Source: ZC4RG30 sp963777735
Lineage (GTDB): Bacteria; Pseudomonadota; Gammaproteobacteria; Steroidobacterales; Steroidobacteraceae
Reading direction: 5' to 3'
Assembly: GCA_963777735.1 (NCBI GenBank)
Contig: CAVZRQ010000005.1
Span: forward strand, 583,079 to 647,078
DNA length: 64,000 nucleotides
Below the pieces are notes generated by a model that worked only from the letters and a program-made list of their open reading frames with translations, searched no databases and was not told the DNA's origin. Made by a program: the position numbers and the translations under genes. Positions 27,859 through 35,576 of the stretch are shown piece after piece (the stretch's first letter is position 1; every line of letters begins with the position of its first letter).

Positions 27859-29675
27859 GCTTCGACGGCCGGGAGTTCGCGAGCGCGCTGCCGCGACGTC
27901 CCGGCGTCTACCGCATGTACGGCGACGAGTCGCCGACACCCGAATCACTGCTCTATGTCGGCAAGGCCGCGAGTCTGCGCGATCGCGTGGGCAGTTATTT
28001 CCAGCAGGGGAAGCAGGCGCCGAAGGTCGAGGCGCTGGTTCGGCAGATCCGGCACATTGAAGTCACGGTCACCGCCTCGGAAACGGAAGCGCTGCTGCTC
28101 GAGTTCAACCTGATCAAGGAACACCGCCCGCGTTTCAACGTGGTGCTGCGGGACGACAAGAGCTTTCCGTACATCCAGCTGCATGAACACGAGTTTCCGC
28201 GCCTGGCGGTCTATCGTGGCGTCCGTTCCGGGGCAGGGCGTTTCTTCGGCCCGTATCCGGATGCACGGGCCGTGCGGGCTTCCTTGCAGCAGTTGCAGAA
28301 GCTGTTCCGGCTGCGCAATTGTCGCGACAGTTTCTTCGCGCATCGCACGCGGCCCTGCCTGCAGCATCAGATTGGCCGTTGTTCCGCGCCCTGCGTGGGC
28401 CTGATCGATGCGGCCTCCTATGCGCGCGATGTCGATGCCGTCGTCATGGTGCTGGAGGGTCGCGACAGCGAAGTGACTGGCGCGCTGGAGTCGCAGATGC
28501 AGGCGGCTGCCGAAGCACTGGATTTCGAGCGTGCAGTGCTGCTGCGCGACCAGCTCGTGAACCTGCGCAAGCTGCAGGCCGAACAATCCATCGATGCCGG
28601 CAGCCTGCGTGATGTCGACGCCGTGGCGATCGTGGGTGATCCAGGCGATTACGTGGTGAGCCTGCTGCTGGTGCGCGGCGGGCGCAGCCTCGGCACCACC
28701 AGCTATTTCCCGCGCGCGCCAGGCAGCGCGGAAGAAGTGCTGGCTTCCTTCCTGCTGCAGCACTACGCACGCGAAGAACCGGCCGCAGAGCTGCGGGTGA
28801 ACCTGGATCTGCCCGACGCTGTTGCCGTCGGCGAAGCGCTCGCCCAGCAGCATGGCCGGCAGATCGTGGTGTCGCGGCCTGCTCGCGGCCTCGCTGCCCG
28901 CTGGGTGGAAGCGGCAGTCAACAATGCCGAACAGGCGCAGCGCATGCGGCAGGCGCGCCGCAGCGATGCGGAAGATCTGCTCGAGGCCCTGCGCGAGGCC
29001 CTGCAGCTGGAGGTGGTGCCGGCCAGGCTGGAGTGCTTCGACATCAGCCACACGGGCGGGGAAGGTACGGTGGCTTCCTGCGTGGTCTTCACCACCGAGG
29101 GCATCGCGAAGAAGGAATACCGGCGCTTCAACATCGAGACGGCTGTCGGGGGCGACGACTATGGCGCGCTGCGCGAAGCCGTGGGCAGGCGCTTCACCCG
29201 CATCCAGGCTGGCGAGTTGCCAAGGCCCGATGTGCTGCTGATCGATGGTGGCAGGGGGCAGGTCAACGCCGTGCTGCCCGTGCTCGCAGAACTTGGCTTC
29301 GCCTCGCAGCTGGTGCTGGGTGTTTCGAAGGGTCCGGATCGACGCGCGGGGCAGGAGCTGCTGCATCGGGGTGATGCCGACGCGGCCTTCAGCCTGCCGC
29401 CGGATTCACTGGCATTGCGGCTGATCCAGCGTGTGCGCGACGAGGCGCATCGCTTCGCGATCAAGGGCCATCGGCGCAAGCGCGCCCGACGGCATCAGGA
29501 GTCGGTGCTGGAAGCCGTGCCGGGTCTCGGCCCCGCCAAGCGCCGCGATCTGCTGCAGCACTTCGGCGGCTTGCAGGGCGTGATGCGCGCGGGTGCTGCG
29601 GATCTGGCGCAGGTGAAAGGAATCGGCCCGGTGCTGGCGCAGGTCATTTATGATCACTTGCACCCGGGCGCCTGA
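27855..29675 (+). CDS. uvrC: Excinuclease ABC subunit C
   Basis: UvrC makes both incisions in nucleotide excision repair. Domains in order are the GIY-YIG nuclease (PGVYRMYGD ... LLYVGKAASLRDRV, about residues 12-95), UVR/UvrB-binding region (about 195-230), RNase-H-like endonuclease (RLECFDISHTGGE, LLIDGGRGQVNAV), and a helix-hairpin-helix pair at the C-terminus (VPGLGPAKRRDLLQHFGG). Homology starts at SFDGREFASALPRRPG, yet no ATG, GTG or TTG precedes it nearby in frame. The only plausible start is CTG at 27855, forming a CTGA overlap with the DAHP synthase stop and giving 606 residues (E. coli 610). pgsA follows, as in E. coli. Partner uvrB is at 45.7 kb. Confidence 0.93.
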   Translation: MSFDGREFASALPRRPGVYRMYGDESPTPESLLYVGKAASLRDRVGSYFQQGKQAPKVEALVRQIRHIEVTVTASETEALLLEFNLIKEHRPRFNVVLRDDKSFPYIQLHEHEFPRLAVYRGVRSGAGRFFGPYPDARAVRASLQQLQKLFRLRNCRDSFFAHRTRPCLQHQIGRCSAPCVGLIDAASYARDVDAVVMVLEGRDSEVTGALESQMQAAAEALDFERAVLLRDQLVNLRKLQAEQSIDAGSLRDVDAVAIVGDPGDYVVSLLLVRGGRSLGTTSYFPRAPGSAEEVLASFLLQHYAREEPAAELRVNLDLPDAVAVGEALAQQHGRQIVVSRPARGLAARWVEAAVNNAEQAQRMRQARRSDAEDLLEALREALQLEVVPARLECFDISHTGGEGTVASCVVFTTEGIAKKEYRRFNIETAVGGDDYGALREAVGRRFTRIQAGELPRPDVLLIDGGRGQVNAVLPVLAELGFASQLVLGVSKGPDRRAGQELLHRGDADAAFSLPPDSLALRLIQRVRDEAHRFAIKGHRRKRARRHQESVLEAVPGLGPAKRRDLLQHFGGLQGVMRAGAADLAQVKGIGPVLAQVIYDHLHPGA

Positions 29676-29694
29676 GACTCGGGGCTGAACAAAC

Positions 29695-30270
29695 ATGGCC
29701 TGGAATCTTCCGAACATACTCACCTGGCTGCGCATCCTCGCCGTTCCGGTGCTGCCGGTGCTGTTCTTCCTGCCATACCACTGGGCTGATCCAGCGGCTG
29801 GCCTGCTGTTCGCAGCGGCCTCAATCACCGATTCCCTCGATGGGTACTTTGCGCGGCGCATGGGCCTCACCTCCCGGCTGGGGGCGTTTCTCGACCCAGT
29901 GGCCGACAAACTGATCGTGGCCGTGGCACTGGTGCTGCTGGTGAGCAAGGATCCACCCGGCGGCGAATGGCACTGGATCATCGTGCTCATGGCCTGCGTG
30001 ATCATCGGTCGCGAGATCGCGATCTCGGCACTGCGCGAATGGATGGCGGAGCTGGGGCAGCGCACGCGGGTCGCGGTATCGCAACTGGGCAAGTACAAGA
30101 CCATCCTGCAGATGGTCGGGCTGTCGATGATGCTCTACCGGTATCCGCTGTTTGGTCTGGACGTCTACCTGATCGGGCTGGTGCTGACGGTGCTGGCGGC
30201 AGTCCTGACGCTCTGGTCCATGGTCAGCTACCTGCGGGCCGCGTGGCCGGTACTGACGGCGCCGGAATGA
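29695..30270 (+). CDS. pgsA: CDP-diacylglycerol-glycerol-3-phosphate 3-phosphatidyltransferase
   Basis: PgsA makes phosphatidylglycerol phosphate, the first committed step to phosphatidylglycerol and cardiolipin, in the inner membrane. The 191-residue protein has several membrane helices. The CDP-alcohol phosphotransferase signature lies at about residues 45-69: DSLDGYFARR, followed by GAFLDPVADK (DxxDGxxAR...GxxxDxxxD). The length fits the family (about 182-195). It follows uvrC by 20 bp and precedes the tRNA-Gly/Cys/Leu operon, the same order as E. coli uvrC-pgsA-glyW-cysT-leuZ. Confidence 0.95.
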   Translation: MAWNLPNILTWLRILAVPVLPVLFFLPYHWADPAAGLLFAAASITDSLDGYFARRMGLTSRLGAFLDPVADKLIVAVALVLLVSKDPPGGEWHWIIVLMACVIIGREIAISALREWMAELGQRTRVAVSQLGKYKTILQMVGLSMMLYRYPLFGLDVYLIGLVLTVLAAVLTLWSMVSYLRAAWPVLTAPE

Positions 30271-30295
30271 TTTTGCGCAATCACGCATCGTTTGC

Positions 30296-30323
30296 TTGAC
30301 TTGTACGGGCGGGAATCTACAAT
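30296..30323 (+). promoter_or_regulatory. Sigma-70 promoter of the tRNA-Gly-Cys-Leu operon
   Basis: TTGACT at 30296-30301 and TACAAT at 30318-30323, separated by 16 bases, match the -35 and -10 consensus closely. The mature tRNA-Gly begins 17 bases after the -10 element, so a start near 30330 would give a very short leader. It lies just after the pgsA stop, so the tRNAs can be transcribed independently of pgsA. Confidence 0.75.
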
Positions 30324-30339
30324 TTCGCCCCTCTTCGAT

Positions 30340-30415
30340 GCGGGAATAGCTCAGTTGGTAGAGCGCAACCTTGCCAAGGTTGAGGTCGAGGGTTCGAGCC
30401 CCTTTTCCCGCTCCA
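30340..30415 (+). tRNA. tRNA-Gly (anticodon GCC)
   Basis: A 76-nt cloverleaf with acceptor GCGGGAA paired to TTCCCGC, anticodon GCC inside the stem-loop CCTTGCCAAGG, T arm GAGGGTTCGAGCCCCTT and encoded CCA. It is first in the three-tRNA operon and corresponds in position to E. coli glyW, downstream of pgsA. Confidence 0.97.
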
Positions 30416-30432
30416 TTCCTTATCCGGCATAA

Positions 30433-30506
30433 GGCTAGGTGGCAGAGTGGTCATGCAGCGGCCTGCAAAGCCGTGTACGCCGGTTCGATTCCGACCCTAG
30501 CCTCCA
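30433..30506 (+). tRNA. tRNA-Cys (anticodon GCA)
   Basis: A 74-nt cloverleaf with acceptor GGCTAGG pairing with CCTAGCC, discriminator T, encoded CCA, and anticodon GCA in GGCCTGCAAAGCC. U at the discriminator position is the normal identity feature of tRNA-Cys. It is second in the operon, 17 nt after tRNA-Gly, corresponding to E. coli cysT. Confidence 0.96.
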
Positions 30507-30561
30507 CCACCCGGAAATCCCGAAATCAGTTAAGGTGCGCCTGCATCCGGGCTTGCCCGAT

Positions 30562-30892
30562 GCGGACGTGGCGAAACTGGTATACGCAGCAGACTTCAAT
30601 TGGAGTGCCCGGCAGGAAACCGCCGGAGCAGAACCGCTCAAAGTCGGGGAACGCCGTGCTTTCGGGCATGTGCCAATCCCGAGCCAAGCCGTCGGCCCCT
30701 GGGGCCCGCCGGAAGGTGTAGAGACTGGACGGGCGGCACCTAAGGATTCGTTAACAAGCGTCATCTAGGGTGAAGGGACAGTCCAGACCACGAACGCGAA
30801 CCGCGAACCGGTGCGCGGCGGTGCAAACCGAAGTGGTAAGAAAATCTGCTTTCCGAAAGGGAGTGTGGGTTCAAGTCCCGCCGTCCGCACCA
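30562..30892 (+). tRNA. tRNA-Leu (anticodon UAA), split by a group I intron
   Basis: The 5' exon is 30562-30596 and the 3' exon 30841-30892, giving an 87-nt spliced tRNA. The acceptor GCGGACG pairs with CGTCCGC (30882-30888), discriminator A and CCA follow. The anticodon stem GCAGA (30589-30593) pairs with TCTGC (30845-30849). Joining ...CTT to AAAA... makes the loop CTTAAAA with anticodon TAA. A class II long variable arm (around 30850-30865) fits leucine. The intron sits after U34, exactly where group I introns interrupt tRNA-Leu(UAA) in cyanobacteria and plastids. The position matches E. coli leuZ, which is uninterrupted. Without splicing no functional tRNA forms. Confidence 0.93.
30597..30840 (+). 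ncRNA. Group I self-splicing intron (IC3-like) in tRNA-Leu(UAA)
   Basis: The 244-nt insert has group I hallmarks. P1: 5' exon ACTT (30593-30596) pairs with internal guide GAGT (30603-30606), ending in the U-G wobble at the splice site. P/Q element: AATCCCGAGCCAAGCC at 30675-30690, nearly identical to the cyanobacterial tRNA-Leu intron as I remember it. R element: GGAAGGTGTAGAGACTGG at 30711-30728, followed by ACGGG. S element with P7 partner: GGGACAGTCCAGACC at 30775-30789, where GACT of R pairs with AGTC of S. The intron ends in G (30840, omega-G). No homing endonuclease frame is present, so any mobility would need other means. Splicing is inferred from structure, not shown. Confidence 0.92.
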
Positions 30893-30929
30893 CCTTCATT
30901 GAACGCCAGCGGTTCGAAACAGAGGCGAA

Positions 30930-31556
30930 GTGCTCGAAGTCAGTAACCTGCATCTGTGGCGTGGCGATCGGCATCTGTTGCGCGGGGTGAATTTCACGCT
31001 GTTCGGCGGGCAGTCGCTGCAGCTGCTGTGGCCGAATGGCACCGGCAAGACATCGCTGCTGCGCTGCATTGCCGGCTTCCTGCATGCTGAAGAAGGCGCC
31101 GTGCGCTGGCAGGGCAAGCCGGTCAACGATGATCCGGAGTCCTTCCACTGGAACCTCGCGTACCTCGGCCACGAAACTGCACTCAAGGGTGACCTGACCG
31201 CCTTCGAGAACCTGCGTTTTGCCTGTGCCTTGCGCAGCCCGCCCACGGCTGACCAGTTGCGCGCCACGCTTGCGGAAGTCGGGCTCGCGAAGCTGGATCC
31301 TGATCAGCCCGTGCGGAGTTTTTCGGCTGGCCAGCAGCGTCGTGTCGCTCTGGCGCGACTTTCGCTGTGGGGCGCGAAGCTGTGGTTGCTGGATGAGCCA
31401 GCCGCCAATCTCGATGCAGCCGGACAGGCGCTGCTCACCGGAATGCTGCAGGCGCATCTGCAGGCGGGTGGCATGGCCATGCTGGCGACACATCAGGCCA
31501 TTGAATTGCCCGGTGCGGATTGTCGTCTCTGGCAACAGCCCCAGGAGCTGGTATGA
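30930..31556 (+). CDS. ccmA: Haem exporter ATP-binding protein CcmA
   Basis: CcmA is the ATPase of the CcmAB(C) complex, which releases haem-loaded CcmE for cytochrome c assembly. The 208-residue ABC domain has the signature SFSAGQQRRVALARL, Walker B KLWLLDEPAANLD and a switch histidine in ATHQ. The Walker A reads WPNGTGKTS: the first Gly of GxxxxGKT is replaced by Trp, which is odd (see findings). GTG start, 37 bp after the tRNA-Leu gene. First gene of a nine-gene ccm operon with overlapping ends; it overlaps ccmB by 4 bp. Confidence 0.94.
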   Translation: MLEVSNLHLWRGDRHLLRGVNFTLFGGQSLQLLWPNGTGKTSLLRCIAGFLHAEEGAVRWQGKPVNDDPESFHWNLAYLGHETALKGDLTAFENLRFACALRSPPTADQLRATLAEVGLAKLDPDQPVRSFSAGQQRRVALARLSLWGAKLWLLDEPAANLDAAGQALLTGMLQAHLQAGGMAMLATHQAIELPGADCRLWQQPQELV

Positions 31557-32242
31557 ACGCGCCGCGCAACACGGCCATCGCGGCCGCTGCAGCCATCCTG
31601 CAGCGTGATCTGCTGCTGGCTTTTCGCAGGCCGGGCGAATGGCTGCAACCGCTGGCCTTCTTCCTGATCGTCACCGTGCTGTTTCCACTGGCGCTGGATC
31701 CGGAAGCGGCGCGCCTGCGTTATGTGGCGCCGGCCGCGCTGTGGGTCTCCCTGCTGCTGGCATCGCTGCTGGCGCTGGATTTCCTGTTCCGCGAAGACGC
31801 GCGGGATGGAACTTTGGAGCAGTACGTACTGTCTGGACAACCATTCACGGCATTGTTGCTGGCGAAGACGGCCACGCACTGGCTGCTGACGGGGCTCCCG
31901 CTGGCCATTGCAGGTCCGCTCGCGGCAATCAGTCTGGGCGCGCCGCCGGGTGCCGTGCCGGTCATCTTCGTGGCGCTGCTGCTCGGCAGCGTGACCTTGA
32001 GTCTGCTGGGATCCATCGGAGCAGGGTTGACGCTGGGCGTACGACGCGGTGGCGCGTTGTTGTCACTGCTGGTGCTGCCGCTGGCCATGCCGGTGCTGGT
32101 GTTCGGAGCAAGGGCCACGGCGATGGCGATCGCGGGTGACGATGCTTCCAGCGGGTTGTATCTGCTCGCTGCGATGGGTGTGCTTTCGATGACCCTGGCG
32201 CCACTGGCTGCGGCAGCGGCCGTGCGGATCAGCCTGGAGTAA
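31553..32242 (+). CDS. ccmB: Haem exporter membrane protein CcmB
   Basis: The 229-residue polytopic inner-membrane protein has six hydrophobic helices and the CcmB-type start with AAAAAILQRDLLLAFRRPGEWLQP and FREDARDGTLEQY. It pairs with CcmA as the membrane half of the ABC unit in system I cytochrome c maturation. ATG 31553 overlaps the ccmA stop (ATGA) and gives the expected family length; an upstream in-frame start lies inside ccmA. ccmC follows after 10 bp. Confidence 0.95.
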   Translation: MNAPRNTAIAAAAAILQRDLLLAFRRPGEWLQPLAFFLIVTVLFPLALDPEAARLRYVAPAALWVSLLLASLLALDFLFREDARDGTLEQYVLSGQPFTALLLAKTATHWLLTGLPLAIAGPLAAISLGAPPGAVPVIFVALLLGSVTLSLLGSIGAGLTLGVRRGGALLSLLVLPLAMPVLVFGARATAMAIAGDDASSGLYLLAAMGVLSMTLAPLAAAAAVRISLE

Positions 32243-32252
32243 ACTCTCGATC

Positions 32253-33005
32253 ATGAATTGGGTCTGGTTCCATCGCTTCGGCTCACCGCCGTATTTCTAC
32301 CGCATCGCCGGACTGTGGGCGCCGTGGTTGCTCGGCATTGCCGCAGTGCTGCTCGTCATCGGTCTCTACGGTGGCCTGGTGGTGGCGCCGGTCGATTACT
32401 TCCAGAGTGATGTCTATCGCATCATCTACGTGCATGTTCCGGCCTCGTACCTCGCACTGATGACCTACACCTGGATGGCGCTCGCGGCAGCAGCAGGCCT
32501 CATCTGGCGCATCAAGATCGCACATGCCGTGGCGGCCGCCTGCGCGCCGGCCGGGGCGAGCTTCACGGCCGTGTCGCTGCTCACCGGCATGATCTGGGGG
32601 CAACCCACCTGGGGCACCTGGTGGGCGTGGGATCCGCGCATCGTGTCGCAGCTGTTCGTGCTGTTCTTCTTCCTGGGTTACATCGGGCTGCGCGGTGCAA
32701 TTGAAGACCGCGACCGTGCCGACCGGTCCAGTGCGGTGCTCGCCATCGTGGGTATCGTCAATGTCCCCATCGTGCACTTCTCGGTCGACTGGTGGAATTC
32801 CCTGCATCAGGCTCCCACGCTGATGCGCAGTGATGGCCCGACGATGCCGATGTCCATGGCCTGGCCGCTGCTGGTGATGCTGGGCGCCTACACCTTCTAT
32901 TTTTTCGCCATCATGCTGATGCGCGCGCGGGCCGAAGTCCTGCGGCGTGAACGTGGTGGCACCTGGGTGCGCGAAGAACTCGCGCGAGGGGATGTGTCGC
33001 CATGA
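32253..33005 (+). CDS. ccmC: Haem transporter/haem-handling protein CcmC
   Basis: CcmC holds haem in a periplasmic site and transfers it to CcmE. The 250-residue protein has six membrane helices, the tryptophan-rich WWD-domain motif WGTWWAWDPR (about residues 117-126), and flanking histidines in YVHVPASY and IVHFSVDWWNSLHQ expected to ligand haem. The sequence is complete, and its stop overlaps the ccmD start by 4 bp within the ccm operon. Confidence 0.96.
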   Translation: MNWVWFHRFGSPPYFYRIAGLWAPWLLGIAAVLLVIGLYGGLVVAPVDYFQSDVYRIIYVHVPASYLALMTYTWMALAAAAGLIWRIKIAHAVAAACAPAGASFTAVSLLTGMIWGQPTWGTWWAWDPRIVSQLFVLFFFLGYIGLRGAIEDRDRADRSSAVLAIVGIVNVPIVHFSVDWWNSLHQAPTLMRSDGPTMPMSMAWPLLVMLGAYTFYFFAIMLMRARAEVLRRERGGTWVREELARGDVSP

Positions 33006-33163
33006 ATGAATTCCTGCAGATGAGCGGCTATGCCGCCTATGTATGGTCGGCCTATGGCCTTGCCATCGGTGGCCTGCTGTTGAATGTGTGGCTGGCGCGG
33101 CGACAGATGCGCGAAGCGCGCGTGCAGGCGCGGCGTCGCCTCGCGATGCAGGATTCGCCATGA
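33002..33163 (+). CDS. ccmD: Haem exporter accessory protein CcmD
   Basis: This short gene (53 residues) starts MNEFLQMSGYAAYVWSAYGL, has one membrane helix (about residues 12-32), and a basic cytoplasmic tail rich in Arg. That is exactly the CcmD pattern. CcmD stabilises the CcmC-CcmE-haem complex. It overlaps ccmC by 4 bp at the start and ccmE by 4 bp at the end, in the standard operon position. Confidence 0.93.
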   Translation: MNEFLQMSGYAAYVWSAYGLAIGGLLLNVWLARRQMREARVQARRRLAMQDSP

Positions 33164-33612
33164 CGCCCGCACGCCGCCGTCGCATGTACATGGTGCTCGG
33201 CATCCTGGCCGGAGTGGGCGTCGCCACTGCCTTCGCACTGCAGGCCTTCAAGAGCAGCATTGGTTACAAGGATCCCACTGCGGTGCTTGCCGGCGCGGTG
33301 GAACCAGGCAAGCGATTCCAGCTCGGCGGCATGGTCAAGAAAGGCAGCGTGCTGCGCACCTCCGGCAGCCTGGAGATGCGCTTCGTGGTCACGGATTTCC
33401 TGCACGAAGTGCCGGTGGTCTACACCGGTGTGCTGCCTGATCTCTTCAAGGAGAACTCCGGCGTCGTCACCAATGGCCGCCTGAATGATCGCGGTGAGTT
33501 CATCGCCGACGAAGTGCTTGCCAAACACGACGAGAACTACATGCCCACCGCCGTCCAGAAGTCCCTGCAGAAGGGCGAATCGCGGCTCGATCCACCCCCG
33601 CAGGTCAATTGA
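33160..33612 (+). CDS. ccmE: Cytochrome c-type biogenesis haem chaperone CcmE
   Basis: CcmE carries haem through a covalent histidine bond in the periplasm and delivers it to CcmF. The 150-residue protein has one N-terminal membrane anchor (about residues 9-28), a beta-barrel OB-type domain, and the haem-binding motif LAKHDENYMP with His123 and Tyr127. ATG 33160 overlaps the ccmD stop; the stop TGA (33610-33612) overlaps the ccmF ATG. The length and motif are typical, and nothing unusual was seen. Confidence 0.97.
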   Translation: MTPARRRRMYMVLGILAGVGVATAFALQAFKSSIGYKDPTAVLAGAVEPGKRFQLGGMVKKGSVLRTSGSLEMRFVVTDFLHEVPVVYTGVLPDLFKENSGVVTNGRLNDRGEFIADEVLAKHDENYMPTAVQKSLQKGESRLDPPPQVN

Positions 33613-35576
33613 TGATTCCCGAAATCGGTCAGTTCGCGATGGTCCTGGCGCTGCTGCTGGCAGTCGCGCAGGCAGTCTTCGGCATCGCCGGCCCATGGCG
33701 CGGGAACCAACGCTGGATGCAGGCCACTTATCCGGCGGTAGCGGGGCAGTTCGTGCTGCTGACGCTGGCGTTCGGCTGTCTCGTCTGGTCTTTCGTGCAC
33801 AACGACTTTTCCGTGCGCATGGTGGCGGCGCATTCCAATTCAGCGCTGCCGGTTTATTTCCGGGTTGCCGCGGCCTGGGGCAACCACGAGGGCAGCCTGC
33901 TGTTCTGGGTGTTCGTGCTTTCCACCTGGACGCTCGCCGTCGCTGCGTTCTCCGGCAATCTGCCGCGACCCTTCACCGCCCGCGTGCTGGGTGTGCTCGG
34001 CATCATCAGCGTGGGCTTCCTGCTGTTCTCGCTGGCCACCTCCAATCCCTTCGAGCGGCTGCAGCCGGCACCGCCGGATGGCGTCGATCTCAATCCCGTG
34101 CTGCAGGACTTCGGCCTGACCATCCATCCGCCGATGCTGTATGTCGGTTATGTGGGTTTCTCGGTGGCCTTCGCCTTCGCCTGCGCGGCGATGATCGAGG
34201 GCAAGCTCGACCAGACCTGGGCGCGCTGGACGCGACCCTGGACCACCATCGCCTGGATGTTCCTGACGGTGGGCGTTGCCCTGGGCAGCTGGTGGGCCTA
34301 CTACGAACTCGGTTGGGGCGGCTGGTGGGCCTGGGATCCAGTGGAGAACTCGATCCTCATGCCGTGGCTGCTGGGCACGGCGCTGATCCATTCGCTGGCC
34401 GTGACGGACAAACGTGGCCTGTTCAAGAGCTGGACGCTGCTGCTCGCCATCATGGCGTTCTCTTTCTGCCTGCTGGCCACCTTCATGGTGCGTTCGGGTG
34501 TGCTGGTGTCGGTGCATAGTTTTGCTGCGGATCCGACGCGCGGCATTTTCATCCTCACGTTCCTGGGCCTCACCATCGGCGGCGCGCTCACTCTGTACGT
34601 ATGGCGCGCGCCGTTGCTGCGATCCTCGGCCGGCTTCGATCTCGTGTCGCGCGAGAGCTTCCTGCTGTTCAACAACATCCTGCTGGTGATCGCCACGGCG
34701 GTGGTGTTCGGCGGCACGATGGCACCGTTGTTTGCCGATGTGCTCGGGCTCGGCACGCTGTCCGTGGGCGCGCCTTACTTCAATGCCATGTTCCTGTTGC
34801 CGATCCTGCCGTTGCTGGCGCTGGTTTCCGTGGGCACCTTCGCGCGCTGGAAACGCGGCGCGCTCGGCGAATCGCGCCAATCCATTCTCGGCAGCCTGGT
34901 GCTTGCCGTGATCCTGGGGCTGGCGCTGATTCTCGGCCTGTATGGAGATCGCTCGCTGCTGGGCCCGATCGGCGTCGTGATCGGCGTCTGGATCGTGCTC
35001 TCGTCGCTGGTGGACCCAGTCGATCGCCTGCGTCGTGGCCTCTCGCTCTCTCCGGCGATACTCGGCATGACGATCGCGCACATCGGGCTCGGCATCATCA
35101 CTATCGGCGTCACCACCATGGAAACCCGGATGCAGGAGCGCGACGTGGCGCTGACGCCGGGGCAGCAGATCGAACTCGGACGATACGCCTTCCGTTTCGA
35201 AGGCATCGAGGAAGCCGACGGGCCCAATTACGACGCGGTCCGCGCGCGCGTGGTCGTCACGCACGATGGCAAGCCCGACACCGTGCTGTTTCCGGAGCGC
35301 CGCAGTTACCTGGTGCAGGAGCAGGCGCTGGCCGAGGCCTCGCTGGGCGTGGGCTGGCGGCGCGATCTGCTGGCCACGCTGGGCGAGGAAGTCGGCGGCG
35401 GCGCCTGGAGTTTCCGGCTGCAGGTGCGACCGCTGATGCGCTATGTGTGGTTTGGTGCGGCGCTGATGGCTTTCGGCGGGTTCCTCTCCACCCTGGATCG
35501 CCGCTACCGGCGTCGGCGTGAAGCAGCAGATACAGCCGCAGAATCGGCTGTGGCGGCAAGCGGTGGCGTGGCATGA
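33612..35576 (+). CDS. ccmF: Haem lyase subunit CcmF
   Basis: CcmF is the large membrane component that attaches haem to CXXCH of apocytochromes. The 654-residue protein has about 15 membrane helices, the WWD motif GWGGWWAWDPVENS (about residues 234-247), and the conserved histidines of the family (for example MVAAHSNSALP, WGNHEGSLLFW, IHPPMLYVGY, SVHSFAADP). ATG 33612 is preferred over the adjacent TTG because it overlaps the ccmE stop and begins MIPEIGQFA. It overlaps ccmG by 4 bp. Confidence 0.97.
   Translation: MIPEIGQFAMVLALLLAVAQAVFGIAGPWRGNQRWMQATYPAVAGQFVLLTLAFGCLVWSFVHNDFSVRMVAAHSNSALPVYFRVAAAWGNHEGSLLFWVFVLSTWTLAVAAFSGNLPRPFTARVLGVLGIISVGFLLFSLATSNPFERLQPAPPDGVDLNPVLQDFGLTIHPPMLYVGYVGFSVAFAFACAAMIEGKLDQTWARWTRPWTTIAWMFLTVGVALGSWWAYYELGWGGWWAWDPVENSILMPWLLGTALIHSLAVTDKRGLFKSWTLLLAIMAFSFCLLATFMVRSGVLVSVHSFAADPTRGIFILTFLGLTIGGALTLYVWRAPLLRSSAGFDLVSRESFLLFNNILLVIATAVVFGGTMAPLFADVLGLGTLSVGAPYFNAMFLLPILPLLALVSVGTFARWKRGALGESRQSILGSLVLAVILGLALILGLYGDRSLLGPIGVVIGVWIVLSSLVDPVDRLRRGLSLSPAILGMTIAHIGLGIITIGVTTMETRMQERDVALTPGQQIELGRYAFRFEGIEEADGPNYDAVRARVVVTHDGKPDTVLFPERRSYLVQEQALAEASLGVGWRRDLLATLGEEVGGGAWSFRLQVRPLMRYVWFGAALMAFGGFLSTLDRRYRRRREAADTAAESAVAASGGVA

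Noticed and set aside
30589..30600. tRNA-Leu 5' exon read without splicing suggests a TCA anticodon (selenocysteine-like)
   Set aside because: The stem GCAGA pairs only with TCTGC after the intron; only the spliced loop CTTAAAA gives a seven-base loop and the Leu anticodon TAA.
30439..30768. Apparent protein-coding frame over the tRNA-Cys, tRNA-Leu and intron
   Set aside because: Its sequence lies within structured RNA genes; the group I intron and cloverleaves explain it, and no protein homology is visible.
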